Origin: Tribonema minus
Lineage: Eukaryota > Sar > Xanthophyceae > Tribonematales > Tribonemataceae
Length of the DNA stretch: 64,000 nucleotides
Assembly: GCA_017506865.1 (NCBI GenBank)
Contig: JAFCMP010000528.1
Location: 186,001-250,000 of the forward strand
Direction: 5' to 3'
Each line of letters starts with the position of its first letter. The stretch's first letter is position 1. Position numbers and translations under genes: made by a program. The notes below the pieces were generated by a model. It searched no databases. It saw only the letters and a list, made by a program, of their open reading frames with translations, and was not told the origin of the DNA. Below, one piece after another: positions 12,301 through 25,253 of the stretch.

Positions 12301-15300
12301 CATCATCTTGCAGAGCACTGACAGTGGGCAGCAAGGGGAGCATCACAGCTTGCTAAGAGATGCGGAATCCGCAAATCGCAACTGTTGGAACTCATGGCAT
12401 AGTCAACGAATACAGTTGAGCAGCAGTTGAAACGACAGCATACCTGAAAAGTACGCGCTGATAATGCCCCCCACAGCGCTGCTGCCCCAGCACAGCGACT
12501 GTAGGCCGCTTGACACTGCCTGACTCTGGGAGTCCCGTGCCTGTTTCAAGCAACATCAACGACAGATGATGACACAGCAGCACAATTGGCAACGGTGAAG
12601 TTATTCTTTGTTGGGCCGTGGGCTGGAGCGTTATTTGATCATTCCGGGTGAAGGCGGCTGTTTTGTGATCATAAGTGGGGTGGTGGTTATCAAAGATTGC
12701 CTTGATTTCCCGTCCAGAGTCAATGCAATGAGCCATGCAGCATCAAAGACCGAAAATGGCAGAGCAACATAGTGCAATGGTGAATTCCTTCTTGTTGGCC
12801 CCGAGCAATGAATGTCACTTGAGCATTTTGGGTGAAGGCAGCCAAATTTTGGTGAACTGACATTCTTCCACACAAGTAGGGCGGTGGTCATCAAAGACTG
12901 CCGTGATTTTACGGCGAGGATCGATGCGCCATGCAGCTCAGCGGTGAGCAACGGGCAAGGAATGGCGTCACCACATTAGCACATTTGAAGCACACCTCGA
13001 CAGGATCACACAAAACGCTCTCTGCTTTCCATACCGTCTGTGGTTCAAAGTTACCACACACCACAGGTTATGATTAACCAACATCCTCTGAGCAGTCCTG
13101 CTGCCACCGGTTGCCTCAAAGTCACTCGACACAACTAATAATATCAATTGCAGTGCAAGCTGTGTCAAAACTTTGCTGCCAAGACAACACTTTGACCGTA
13201 TGCTATCACATCACTATCGCTGACAATGATGGTACCACTAGTTGGTCAGTTACTGATCAGCGTAACTTCACCTTCTCTACCACCAGTGAGTCTGCCACCA
13301 CATCGCTAACCGCCACGCCCAAGTTTGCCAAGACGCATGCCGCCGTCGCCTCTGCTGGTGTATGAGCATACAGTGACAGGTATGCCCATGCTCCTGCTCC
13401 AGTCTGTGAATAGAAACAAATAGTTCATTGATTATTGCCATCTGACATGCTAAACGTAACTGACACGATCATTCTGCGTACATAGCCGATGCAAGCAGGC
13501 AAGCAATAGATTGGGAGCATGTAAATCTCCGACGCATGTCAAAGGCCATCACCAGTAATCACACTTGACAAGGTTGAGCAAAAGTGGGGAACTGCTGCAT
13601 CACATTCAGATGTGCTGATACAGACAGCAGCACTAGTCAGAATGTGCTTTTGTGACTGCTGCTGTTGCCTGACAAAGTATCACCTGCACAGCCTCACTTC
13701 ATGATGCAAAGCAAGCATCAAGAACATGGCATCCACTGCAGTGCTATCGTCGCACAGGCACAGCCGACTATGGCAGAAACCTCTAGTAACATGTTGTAAA
13801 TAAAGAAGTACTCACCAGACCTGACAGCAGCATGTATGATCGCCGTCTATACCCAAAAATCGGCACCCCATCTGATAGAAAACCATACAGCGGCTTCAGC
13901 ACCCAAGGCAGGGTGAAAATCCCTGGGGTCAGGCAAGGGTAAGAACAAATCAATGAGTGCGCGATGCAATGAACACATACTTCAACCACTGTTCATATAT
14001 ATTGGCGATGACATGCAATTAGGTCAGTGGACCGAAGCATCATTTCCGACAGTCTGCATGTGCACAGCCTAGCATCTTCATGGCACACTGTCATTTTGCT
14101 GGCTGGATTGCAGAAGCAGGCTTACATAGTATCCTTTGCTGGTGCTTGTTGAACAGTAATGACCACTTCCAGGGTTCTGCCGACAATTTAAAGAAGGCAC
14201 ATGGTGTAAACACAGCAATAGCCACAGCAGTCCCGCACTGAAAGTTGCAGTGATACATACGGACTTCGCCACAAACTAGATGTGCGGACACCATCTGCAT
14301 GGAATGGGTGCTCACCTGTGAGCGCTGCCAGTTCTGCTGGAGCGAGCCCGAGCTCGTCTTTCAGGAAGAAGGTAGTTGCTAGCCGCGCAAGCCCCAATGC
14401 ACCCTGCAATATACACATATCGCAAGCAGGAATGTCAACCTTATGCAAGCCACAGCCTTGGCAGTGCGCGATAAACATCTTGTTCCGAGAAGCAATGGTA
14501 ATGTCTGCCCCAAAATCAGCCGACTGCATTTTCAGTACCGCGTTTGAATATGATTTGACTCTTGTGGAGTGGTGCAAGTAATTTACTTCTTGAATCATTT
14601 ACTAAACTCAAAGTTATGGCAGTACTACAGTAGCGCTTGCCTCACTGTTCTGTCATGATCACTCAACCTACTCATCTGCATGGCAGTCAACTTTCAGGGT
14701 GCGCTCAATCCTACACAGCACATCATGATGTCATTGCAGGTGATGATTCAAGTGCTCACTGGAACGCGGAAGCCACCTTGTGACATCTACTTTGCCTCAT
14801 CTGATCGCTGGCACCAGTGGCATTCCGCTACTGGAATACCTGTGCAAGGCACAGTTTTCAGTACAACGGTGAACAAGCTTGAGCAGCACATGTGGAGGGC
14901 ACCTACTGTACCTGCCCTGCAGTGGGCCCGCGCACAGGGACGCGGGTGGCACGTGTGCGTTTGCAGCAATGTGGCACTCGACAGCTACATTCTAGGTTTT
15001 GAGTTGGACAATGGCTTTCCAGTACTGAGGCCTGCACGATGCTGCTGCGTGCAGCGTGGTCCAGTGCAAATCTTGGCACTTAGAGAGTCTAATAGAGACG
15101 TGCCTGCCGAGTATCGTATTAAAAGCAGTCACGAACTGTACTAAGGTGTGTGCACCTGTTACCTACTGTCATGGGCTTGCTCAAGATCATCGAAAGACTT
15201 GCTGCTGCTGCTGCTGCTGGTGCTGAGCGGCGGCGCCTTGAACCCGTTTCTGATCCAGAAGCCGACAGCAGACACTTAAAAAGAGCAGAAGTTGAGGTTT

Positions 15301-15899
15301 ATGGCGGACGGCCTCTACGAGTTTGCTACTTGACGTTTCTTGCAGCAGGAGGAGTTTCCAAATGCCAGCAACATAATTCAAGTAGCCAGGTAGTGCGACT
15401 GGGTACAACCATTATCAATTGCTTGGAGGCCGAACGTGTTCCGACATGATTGGATCGTGTGCCACAATGGGCTTGTAGGAGCTGCAGAGCTTTCTTTCAC
15501 AAGTCCACTCACCTGCACAAAATAGACCACCAGTATGGAAAACACATCAGGTGTGATCTCGATGTCGTTGATTGCAAACGGTCCATTCGCGGCTTGCTTT
15601 ACACGCGTCAGCCATCCACCCTCCCCGTCCTCGTGCGCCTTCCGCCGTGTCGACCCGCCTCTCAAGCGCCTTCCCTTCGCCTGACCCGAGCCTCCTCTGG
15701 TCCTGATGACCTTTAGCAAGGTGTTATGACTAAGATGCCTGGCAGGCCTGTCGCTGCTGGAACGTGCGCTCGTGCACCGCCGCTCCAACGACAAGCATGA
15801 TCTGCCCTTGACGACGAATGCAGTGCCGCTGCAGCTTAGAAACACAAGCAATACCAGCAGGACAGCGGCTTTCGATCCGCCGCCGCCGCGGTCCCGCAT
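9303..15899 (-). CDS. Folate-biopterin transporter (BT1) family protein, probably plastid-targeted
   Basis: Ten exons, all phase-consistent, give 552 residues: 15513-15899, 14316-14403, 13816-13922, 13272-13403, 12444-12540, 11967-12100, 11330-11533, 10925-11032, 10193-10439 and 9303-9457. Family landmarks in order are a [20 protein letters not shown] loop, [65 protein letters not shown] and [19 protein letters not shown]. These are typical of the BT1/FBT branch of the major facilitator superfamily, which carries folates or pterins across membranes. The N-terminus is a hydrophobic signal peptide followed by SGTA-FVV and an Arg/Ser-rich stretch, matching stramenopile bipartite plastid targeting, so the protein probably sits in a plastid membrane. 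The first ATG in frame is 15899. The C-terminus is charged ([20 protein letters not shown]). The substrate cannot be read from sequence. It shares a 105-base upstream region with the gene at 16005. Confidence 0.9.
12588..12945. repeat. Diverged tandem duplication inside a transporter intron
   Basis: About 185 bases are present twice in tandem. Matching words include GCAACGGTGAA/GCAATGGTGAA at 12588 and 12774, TTTGGGTGAAGGC-type words, and GGTGGT(T/C)ATCAAAGA(T/C)TGCC. The intron holds no exon in this part, so the duplication should not alter the protein. Confidence 0.55.
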
Positions 15900-16004
15900 C
15901 TGCTGCAGATCTGTGTGCCAAAGCACAAAGAATCTGGGACTTCAACTGTCTGTTGATGTTATCATCTGAACAATTGCAAACAGGAGATAGGAGCAGCGGG
16001 AACG
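15900..16004. promoter_or_regulatory. Short shared upstream region of two divergent plastid-protein genes
   Basis: Only 105 bases separate the ATG of the transporter (minus) from the ATG at 16005 (plus). Both 5' untranslated regions and the core promoters must lie here or overlap the neighbouring gene. No TATA box is obvious. The compact layout is consistent with a bidirectional promoter. Confidence 0.5.
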
Positions 16005-19000
16005 ATGAGGACAGGACTCGGGCTCGCGCTTCTCACGGTGGCAGCCAATGTGTGCCCAGCGTGCTCCTTTCAGGTGCATGCAACTTGCAGAAGAGGTCCA
16101 AACGACGCTAGATCTTTGAGCACCACTTCTTTGGTTGAACATGCATTCATTGGCAGGCGATCTAACGGGTTGCTCTGCATCAGAGCAGGTAGACGTGCAC
16201 TTCATATAATCGCCGTTCTTGTCAAGTGCCCGCCGCACCTTTCAACACTTGTTGTCCGAGCTAGCGGTGTATGTGCAATTGAATGATGGATCCTGTAAGT
16301 TGGCTTGCATGCATCTCTGGAGATGTCGTTTGACATAAGACGTAATGATTCATTCGTGATAGGATACTTTGCTCAGCAACAGCAGGCGCATCAGCAGCAC
16401 CACTTCACGACTTAGCGCCGGTGTCTGTCACGATGTCACGATCAACTGTACAAAACTGCACCCTTAATCAGCATGTCAACTGTCGCATGGCCGGGCAGTG
16501 CCTGAGGCGCCTGATGATTTTGTACTCAGATCTTCTTGGAGTTATAGTTGGCAACACCCTGTTTCTCTTTCGCACCATTATTCGAATGACACATCGCCGA
16601 GGAACCCGGCATATTTCACCGTTGGTGGCGCAGCTTGAGTGTTTGCAACACACTGCAGACCACATCATTTCTTCGTGACATTGTCACGATGCATGATTTG
16701 CGCATCATTATTGAATTCTCGAATAGGCATGGACACGCTCTGGCGTGGGGCGCGCAGCTGTTGCATCCTCGGCGAAGTGCAGAACCAGAGCGCTGCTGAT
16801 GTCGGAGGCGCCAGCATCGGAAGCTCCAGCAGTGCCTGCAGCGCCAGCCAGTCTGGATGTGAAGGTTAGGAAGACTCAATGTGACTTAGACTTTGGTGGG
16901 GTGATTGGCACATCTTGCATGATCACATACCCGCAGTCTCTCTGATTGCTATGCATAACTGTGAAGTTCATTCTCAAACCCGCTTCAGATCAATGATGCT
17001 GATTGGCAGAGTTTGCAGGGTTGTCTCGTGAGTTTTGTCACTGCTTTGAAAGGCCGTAACATTTGATGCTGATAAGCTTCAGCCATAGATGCCATGACTG
17101 CACCTGAATACGGCTAGTGCAGGTCTAGCAATGTGCGAAAGCCGCCGGTGCAGTTACGCTGCCATCAAATGGATATGTGGGGCAGCATTGTGACTGTACA
17201 TCTTGCACAACAGCAGAAATGCCAAGGCCAGACAAAACCAAGCAACGTAGTGAACGCAGTGCGATTCAAGACTATCACTTTGAAGACTCAGCAGTCCCGA
17301 GTTTTATACCGACATGCTTGAAGAAGTCAGCTGTCTTTTGGTTTCCCTGCCAGCACCGTTCTAGACAGCATGTGTCTGTTTGGGTAGCAGTCCTTTCAGC
17401 CACCATAGTCAAATCGAAAATTGTTTGTGATGCATAGCTCTCGGTTATCTGCCAAACAACATGTCTACGCCACGCAGCTTTTGGAATTCCTGCTGCGGTG
17501 CAAGTATGCGTTTCTGGCATCCTTCATACAATTCAACAATTACATGTACAGTAGTAGAGTACACCTTGTGGGGGTGTAGTTTGCATGTACATCAAAATCC
17601 AAGATGCATCATATGCTTGTCGTCTTGTGGTTTGTATGGTGTGCTTGCGCACAGATTGCAGGCATGCAGGAGACAGCAGGGGGGTTCATTTCGCACCTGG
17701 AAGTGCACATATTCAGGACCGTGACAACACACAAGATCATCATTGCAAAGTGAGTGTGCAAGGGTGTGCAATGCGACTCAAGCCATTGTCCGCACAAAAT
17801 GTCAGTGCGTCTCATGGAATCGAATAGTATATATACACCGCCTTCCTTATTACCACAGCTGTGTGCGCTGCGGCTTGCCTTTCATTCTTAGTCATATGTT
17901 GACTATGGAGTACAATCAGCCCGTGGTCTGCGCATTGAGCCTCACACCCGTTGTGCTGCTGCTGGGCACCATGCGAGTATTATGAACAAGGGCCACTATG
18001 ACCACCGTAAATGAACACCAGCATATGCAGCAATACGACAGCCCTCAAAACTCCATGCTGTTTGTAGTCAAACCAACGTTTCAGTTAGTGGCTCAAGAAG
18101 TCAGGGCACAATGGGCATGATCTGTAGTCAAAGAGGTTCACTCACCTAGTCGTACCACGCTGAGGCCTTCCTGCTGAATTGGCAGGCTTTGAACAGCGTA
18201 CCCTCCGGGTTGATACATGTATATACTTCTACATGGCAACAGTGCACGTGGAGATTCCTGCATCAAGGCCTGCTTGATTCCTAGCATCTGCACTGTCGAT
18301 TATGGCTCATATTGCTGGCAAAAACCTGGTATGTATGTCGTACCACAGGGCTAACCTCCAGGACCTGTCGGAGCGTACTGGCAAGCCAGTGGATGTGGAG
18401 CAAGTGCTCAAGCACATTGTGGAGTTTATGGTGGACAAGAAAATGCCCCTGGACAACACTGAAGGGTAAGTAAGCACCATATCACATTGCTGGCCTGCAG
18501 TTGCAGAATACCCTAGAGGGTATCGACGTGTGGCGTTCGCCTTTGTCTATCGATGACGAACATCAGAATATCGGTCCAGCAACAGTTTTGAGCTGCATTG
18601 CGCACCAGCAGAGATGGCTCTCCTGTGGTAATGCCATGCCTGTGACAGACCACTAAAAAGCTTGTCTGCTGGGCTAGTCTAGTCACTTGCCGACAATGCT
18701 TCTGTCTTTTCGTTGGCCCTTCATGCACGGGTATTTGGCAGCTGATGGACCATGACGCAAAGTTGGGTCTCTGCTGCACTGCCCTAGGCAATATCAACAT
18801 CATAACCTGATCATAAAGCTGCATGACGACAAGCCACTCGCAAGTAATCCAGGACTGCTTCCTGGAATGCACGCTTTCCATGCTTAGGGTTATTCTCATG
18901 TTTTCTTCAAGGGTCATGCTGCTGGTCAAGTACTGCCATGCCGCTGCTACAGTTTGGCAGGTCGGCGCATCATGTAATTGCAATAATCATTAATCTTGTA

Positions 19001-19630
19001 CAACGGTCAGTGAGCTTGCCTGTAGCCGTGATCGCCAAGTACTGAACCGAACCGAGTTTGCGGTCACCCTTCAGTCCCAACTCCAATCAATATGATACGG
19101 CGCAGTTCAACTGTCAAAATTGCGGCAACTATGATGCAGAAAGCACAAGTAACTTACACGACCGTCCACCGTGCTGTAACCACACAACGTTGATGTCCTG
19201 CATCTGTCTTTTGTTACTCTGTGAATTGCGCATACATGATGTTGGTTGCTTGGGCATTGCACTTGTGGTCATAATCTTTATTCATGCATCACCGAATTGC
19301 ATTGACGGACCCATAAACAGGCATTGCATCCTCTACTGTACCTCTATGCAGGTCAATACATGCATTATGATGATCATCATGCTTTGCGCGTGTTCAATTG
19401 TAAGTTTAGATTTCAGTACTCGGGTTTGTTGCAAGCTGCACACTATGCCCAAGTTTATTGTGTCTACAGTTGCTTGACATGCTAGCTTATCAATGCCTTG
19501 CCACACGTTCCTATCCTGCAGCATGATTGATGCCGGCGTGTTCCCTGTCAACTACTTCACCGCGGGGCAACTTGCACAGTTCCACCCAGAGCTGTGGGAC
19601 AAGCTGGCGGAGACACTGGCCTCAGACTAA
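16005..19630 (+). CDS. Small plastid-targeted protein of unknown function
   Basis: Four exons give 167 residues: 16005-16188, 16758-16864, 18362-18465 and 19522-19630. The phases agree (1, 0, 2). The first exon encodes a signal peptide (MRTGLGLALLTVAANVCPAC) followed by S-FQV and a basic Ser/Thr-rich region, the stramenopile plastid-targeting pattern with Phe after the cleavage site. A Pro/Ala-rich linker leads to a C-terminal domain of about 70 residues containing DLSERTGKPVDVEQVLKHIV and, in the last exon, INYF-like and LAQFHPELWDKLAETLASD segments. I do not recognise this domain. The third exon's acceptor (CTCCAG at 18361) was chosen because it restores the frame; an alternative upstream start of that exon is possible. 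The third intron is about 1,050 bases. Head-to-head pairing with the transporter suggests co-expression. Confidence 0.6.
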
Positions 19631-21026
19631 GCCCTGAATCCAGCTCTTGCGGTCGGCAGCGCAAATATTTGATCCAGGCCCAGCCAGTCATTTTTGCTGC
19701 TGAGCCTCTACATCGCCTCTTTTTTGCCAATTGGGATACACATCATTCATAGAGCTGGACAGCCTCAAGGGCAGCAAGCAGCGAACGCGCACACTGCGCA
19801 TTGAAAGCGGGCAGTGTGTAGGATTTTGTCACGAGGCGAATGATTTGACGTCAGAGATGCCTTGATAAAACTATTCTTTTGTGCGCAATTGTGTTTGCAA
19901 CGTGCAATTCTTGCACTGCATGAATGCCATGAGTATGCCCAGACCCACATTTAACTGGTGCAGGTGCAGCACAACTCAAATGTGAATGCCGTGCCTTGGG
20001 TGAAAGCATTCATGAAACTACCCAAGGCTTAGCAGTGCGCAGGCGTTACTGCCGCATCTGCTGGCCTATGCTGAATTGCAACAGGTGGTGCTAGGTCACG
20101 TTTCACAGGGTAGATGGTGCGCACTGGTGTACATGTGTCAGGAGCAGGGATGCTGCGACATATAGGGGAAGGCTGCTTAGACACATTTGGAGGCTGAAAT
20201 GCAAACTACTTCGAAGTATTGAAGGTGAACTTGGTGATGGTGATGCTGTCTTTCAGTCACTACATGGTTCAACTCAATCAATCGCTGCATGTTGCTTGGT
20301 TCCTCCACACAGGTGAATCGACAAGTCCTGAACTTAAAGTAACATGTAGACAGTGGCTGATGCAACACTCGCTGGCGGAGGCGGCACTGCAGTTCCAACG
20401 GTCATGACATCAATGGGGTGTGAAGCAACACACATTCATCAACTTGCGCATCCTTGCATCAAAGAAAGTGATAACATTAACGAACAGACTTGGATGCATC
20501 ATGTCTGGCATCCGACTATCTACGCCTTAAACAACATGTGACAATGACCCACTGCTTCAGCAACGCATACACTTAAGCGCCCGTGGTATGCGGCAACAAG
20601 CAGTGGCGTCATCGATCAGCTGCAGCACCACACATCACAACTACTCAAGTGGCTGCCCCCCGCATATAGGGACAAATCTCCCCGTCCCCATCCCCCCACA
20701 CCCACAATAAAGTGGCACACACAATGGTGGTCTCCTGCCCCCCCCCCCCCCGCCCAACCCAGTTCTTGAGTTTTCATCCCTCCTGGCTGTGCAGTCATGA
20801 TACTGCCGCATCAGGTGTGCGGTGAATGGCCATGGCCGTGCTTCAGCACCATGGCGCACACACAGTTGATTCCTGTGCCAAGCTGCAGAATCTCCACTGC
20901 AGCATGTGCTTATGGCAAACATGCAGCAATGATGGCTTTGGCTGTGCGAGCCACAGCCCTGCTGCAGGCTGACAAAGTCAGAGGTGCCCCGCTCCCCCCT
21001 TCGGCTTAGTCATCACCCAGAGTTGA
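19631..21026. other. Convergent intergenic region
   Basis: This stretch lies between the 3' ends of two genes. It contains a run of 14 C residues at about 20738-20751 inside a C-rich patch but no frame with exon-like properties. No terminator or RNA gene was recognised. Confidence 0.5.
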
Positions 21027-24000
21027 TCACTCCCCCAGGGCCTTGTGAGCCTTGGTGACAAGTGTGCGCAGGTACTCCACAACTTCACTGGTGCTGTTGC
21101 CATTTGAGAAGGATGGAACCTTGGAGCGGCTGCCAGTGTTCTTGCTGCCCGTGCTTGCCGCTGCCTTCTTTGCAGCGCAGCCAATGCCGCTGGGCAGAGG
21201 GAAGGTCTTGTCAATGACCTGTAAGTGGATTTGCAGTGTTGGACAGCAAGTGTAAGCACACAGTTATGTGATAGGCATTGTTGACGCTCAGTTGGCAAGG
21301 TCAATTGCACGCTGGCTTTGATCAGACATCTCCGCGTTTGCTACAGCAAGTTAGTGGACAGATAGATGGCAACTGGTGACTGCATCCCCGTGAGTGTCCA
21401 GGGTTGACTATGATCTCGTAGAGCAAATGCTGCAATGATGATTGGCTTGCATGTCGTCTAGTCTATGCCATCAGAGTTACGATGACTGGCACCCCCCTTT
21501 GCACAGACATCGACACCAACTGCAAGTCCTTTGAAATGGCACAGCAAGTGCAGCTCTGAGTTGGCGCTGATGGGGACAAGTCACAGAACATGTAGCCCAT
21601 GATAGCCTTTGTCTTCCTCACCGTATCGTCAAGCCCCATGGCATCTGCAATGTTGAGCGCCGCCCTGAGTTCTGCCTTCTTGATCTTGCCTCCACCATTG
21701 CTCATGCCGAGAGCGTCAGACAGCGCCTTGACAGTGGCATCAAAGCCAGTGCTCAGTATGAGGTAATGGGCCACGCTGGCATAGCCGGCCTTGCGAGCCA
21801 CGCCAACCAGGGGACCGGTGGCTCCCCAGCCGCGACGGGAGCGCACGCACCTGCTCATGGCACATGAGGTAAAGTTCAAGCAGCGACTTAAGACAGATGC
21901 TTTTGCAGTGTGGTGTAGATGATGAGTTGAGTTCAAGAGACAGTAAGGGATGCTGGCCAGAGCAACTTGACTCAACCATATGCACTGTTGAGATTGCAGA
22001 TGCGCACGTGCAAGTTTACACAATGCATATATGCCTTGTCAAGGCAAAGCAGCAAGCAAGATGGCATGCACCATTGGATTATGTTGTGTCGATGACAGAC
22101 ACACGACAAGTGTGACTCACCCTACGCCAGAGCAGTTGCAGATCTCACGGCACGCCGGGCACAGCCACGAAGGCTCAGGCTTGTCAGCGACGGCAGCAGC
22201 AGCTGCAGCAGCACTGCGAGTCCCCTTAGCAACACCGCTCTCTTCCTCTTCCTTGGCATCTTCGGCCGCAGCAGCATCGGTAGTAACCTTGCCCATTGTG
22301 TCCTTGAGCTCATAGAGGTTCTCGCCGTAACGCGCAAAGAGGCAGTGGCCGCAGATGAAGCCGTAGCCGCACTTGAAGCAGCTGGACTTGAGGCTGCAAG
22401 TGCAACAAGCGGGGATGAAGGATACTGTATGATGATATGTCATGATTTAGGATACCACACAGAACCCATTCACTCCAGCGTTGTTGACAACCAAACAATA
22501 ACACACAGCTGTTGTGCACTGTTGAAGGCATGCAGCCTCGGAAGTGTGATGATGCTATTGCTCGCCGCTTGTCCCACCATCTGCACCAGTGCCGTGCATT
22601 TCTGCAATGTGGATGATGACAAAAAAAGTAACTTCATGTTGGCGCTTGCGCCAGGAGTCGCTGCTGGCATGAGCAATGCGGTTCATAGTGTGCCCTCTGA
22701 TTGTGGTCGCATTGACACGTGCAGGTTTGCAGGTAATGTTGACGAATAGTGGCTCACATCTGTGCGGTACTTGGCGGCCATGCAAAAACGCACCCACGAT
22801 CCCTAACGTCACTAGGAAAAGTTATCAGGCAACTTTTGTGTTACCTTGTCGTCTTCTGGCGGCACCAGTGGCAGCATATGCCAGAGCTCTTGGCCTCAGC
22901 AGACCCAGCCACCTCCCTGAAGCGAGACAGCTTGAGTCGCTTGCACGTGTCATCAAATGACTCCACTGCATTGCCGAGAGCATTCAGGTTGGCCACCGTG
23001 TACACTTCCACTGCGCAGCGCAGACAGGCATGAAGAAAACAACTTGATGCACGCATACATTTTCATGTGGCACGGACACACTGGATGTGATGTTCGGTGA
23101 CACTCAGAGCTTGCCATCATAATTACCATATGCGATGCTTCTTTCTTGTGCATTGATCACCACAAGGAAAACCTTTGACAGCCAAACACTGCACAAGATG
23201 GGAACCACAACAAACGACCCACGTGCAGACTGTAGGTCAGTGGTAATGGCAACACTACAATTTGCACAACAACTGCGCAAGAGGATCGTCACATCATGGA
23301 CACTGGTGCACTGCATAATGAGTCTCAGGTGTCAACTGGAAGCAAACGCACAATGACTGACATGTAGCAGATCTGGCGAGGCATCCTGTAACCAGGGACA
23401 CCTCTACGAGCACACAATACTTCCATATCCTGTAGCTCTCACCTCTGCCACCCTCATCATCATAGTCCGCAGGAAAGCGCGCATAAGACTCCTCCGGCAG
23501 CACGCCAACAGTGCGATAGTCAGGCGCATCCAAACCCGCAATGCGAGGGCTCTTGCGCTTCCCGCCAGCTGGTCCTGTGCTCACGCGCTTCCTCCGAGGC
23601 TTCTTGGGCTGCGCAAGAGCAGCCACAGACATGCACCATGTGAGCCACCCTTCAGGTTGGCGCAATTGATGAAGGAAGCACTTGTGCGAGGTGGTACTAG
23701 CCAATCTGACCTGACCATGTAATGGAAAATCAAAGCACACGCACTCGTGCGCACACACTAAGCTGGTGCTTGTTCGGCAGCTGGCTGGCTGCGAGTATGC
23801 CAATGTATTGAGATTTGAAGCAAAGCGTGCACATGCTACACTGCGGCATGTATTATGAGGCGGAAAGCAAGTCAGATGTATGCAAATGAGTACTTGTGCT
23901 GATGCTTGAGGTCGTGTTGCCATATGTTGTGATCACACAGCAGCAGCACATTTATTCGTCAAATGAACCATAGTGGAGTCCATGTCAGATTTGGATGCAC

Positions 24001-24885
24001 AACCTCGACCTGGCAGGAAACAGTGAAGCAAGCAGGCACGGACCTCAGTGGCAGAAGCAGGCTGATTGAGCTCTTCCTTGTAGGCGTCAATGCCCAGAGA
24101 TGCTAGGAAAGCCTTGTTCCGAGCAATGTTGGCCAGGCGCTGCACAAAGACAACGAGCAAACGACGTAAGCGAGCACCGCCGGGCACGTTACCTGGCAGC
24201 CGGTGAAACGGCTGTGACAAGCGATGCACAAGCAGCCAGTGGTGTTACTGTACTCAATGAAAGCTAGCTCAACCACAATATGCGTACTTTGCACAGCACG
24301 GATGGGTAGAAAGGACTCCTGCGTACCGCTGGCAGCAGGGCATCCACGGATTGGCATCCGACGCACCTTGGCTGTCAAGCACACCCGTGCACAGCACATC
24401 AGCACACACGGGGCCTGGCATATATTGCTCTGTTCAACGCGGCTACACCTGTAGTGGTGCATCAGCAACTCCAGCAGCGCGCCCGCCCTAACCGGCAGCG
24501 GAAATCTGATTTGTGCGCATGCGTGTGTGTGTGGCTACTGTAGTGAGGGCGTTCCGCGCCGCCGGCGACTGGACAGCAGCGTCCGCGTTAACCAGCACGT
24601 GTATATTGCACACCATACCTACCACGTGCAGCAATACCGTTAGTGTTGGCCGCAGGCTTCGCGACATGCATGTCTTGGGGTGTGCAGCAACATCTCAAAG
24701 ATACGCAACAGGATACTGCGGTGCAGCGCAGCAGTGCCACCAACCTCGAGCTCGAAATTGGACAGCAACGACGTTCCGCAGGTCTTCGCCACCGCGGTGC
24801 TTATGCGGGGTACAGGCGACGGGTTGCATCGCTCCCTCATAAGGCTCTTCCGCCTGGCAACTCCAGACACTGGCGTAGACAACAT
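21027..24885 (-). CDS. CDCA7-type zinc-finger protein (zf-4CXXC_R1 domain)
   Basis: Seven phase-consistent exons give 420 residues: 24745-24885, 24044-24139, 23443-23608, 22845-23010, 22121-22393, 21622-21850 and 21027-21218. The second exon carries RLANIARNKAFLASLGI, an N-terminal motif common in this family, and the third a basic KRKSPRIAG stretch. The zinc-binding domain spans four exons: CCHWCRQKT, then CFKCGYGFICGHC with RYGEN, then WLCPACREICNCSG, then RSRRGWGATGPLVGVARKAG and SVAHYLIL. This is the CDCA7/R1 cysteine-rich domain. In animals and plants CDCA7 proteins recruit the HELLS/DDM1 remodeller to chromatin and support DNA methylation and heterochromatin. A low-complexity Ala/Glu-rich insertion of about 45 residues separates RYGEN from the WLCPAC part, which is unusual. 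The start ATG at 24885 gives a first exon ending NFELE that joins the second exon in phase 0. Confidence 0.88.
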
Positions 24886-25253
24886 GGCTACCCTGCGTCT
24901 TGCTGAGTGACGAAGGATTGCGCAGAGCTACCACCGGCTCGCCACGCTGCTGCTCTCGACCCACGCGTGCGAAGTGTTGTTGGGGCTGGTGGAGTGCTTA
25001 TGCAGGTGTGAGGTCGAGGAGCGCCGACCACGGCGCGGCCGGCGCCAATGCGATTCAAAATGTAAACCTCAACTTTTAGACTCCCTTGAAGTTTCGAAGT
25101 TTGTGTGGAAAAACACAACGGCGGCGCGACGAACATCGCTGTTCCTTCAGTCGTTGAGAACGAGTCGGCCTCCTTTTCGGCATTGACACAGCGGCCTCCT
25201 GCTCGGCTGCCGGTCGCGGTGCTTGCTGACTTCGAAGTTGCTGTGTCTGACAC
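24886..25253. promoter_or_regulatory. Shared upstream region of the CDCA7-like and DUF2237 genes
   Basis: 368 bases separate two divergent start codons. The region is GC-rich with repeated GGCGC/GCCGG words and no evident TATA box. It must carry both promoters. Confidence 0.45.

Noticed and set aside
18300-18361. Upstream extension of plastid-gene exon 3 from an ATG at 18303
   Set aside because: The frame is open, but no acceptor there matches the phase of the preceding exon; the CTCCAG acceptor at 18361 does.
18513-18983. Minus-strand open frame of about 156 codons inside an intron of the plastid-protein gene
   Set aside because: It does not begin with ATG at its full length and shows no domain. 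A nested gene is possible but unsupported.
20738-20751. Run of 14 C residues as a functional site
   Set aside because: It lies in an intergenic C-rich patch with no other signal and may be partly a sequencing artefact.
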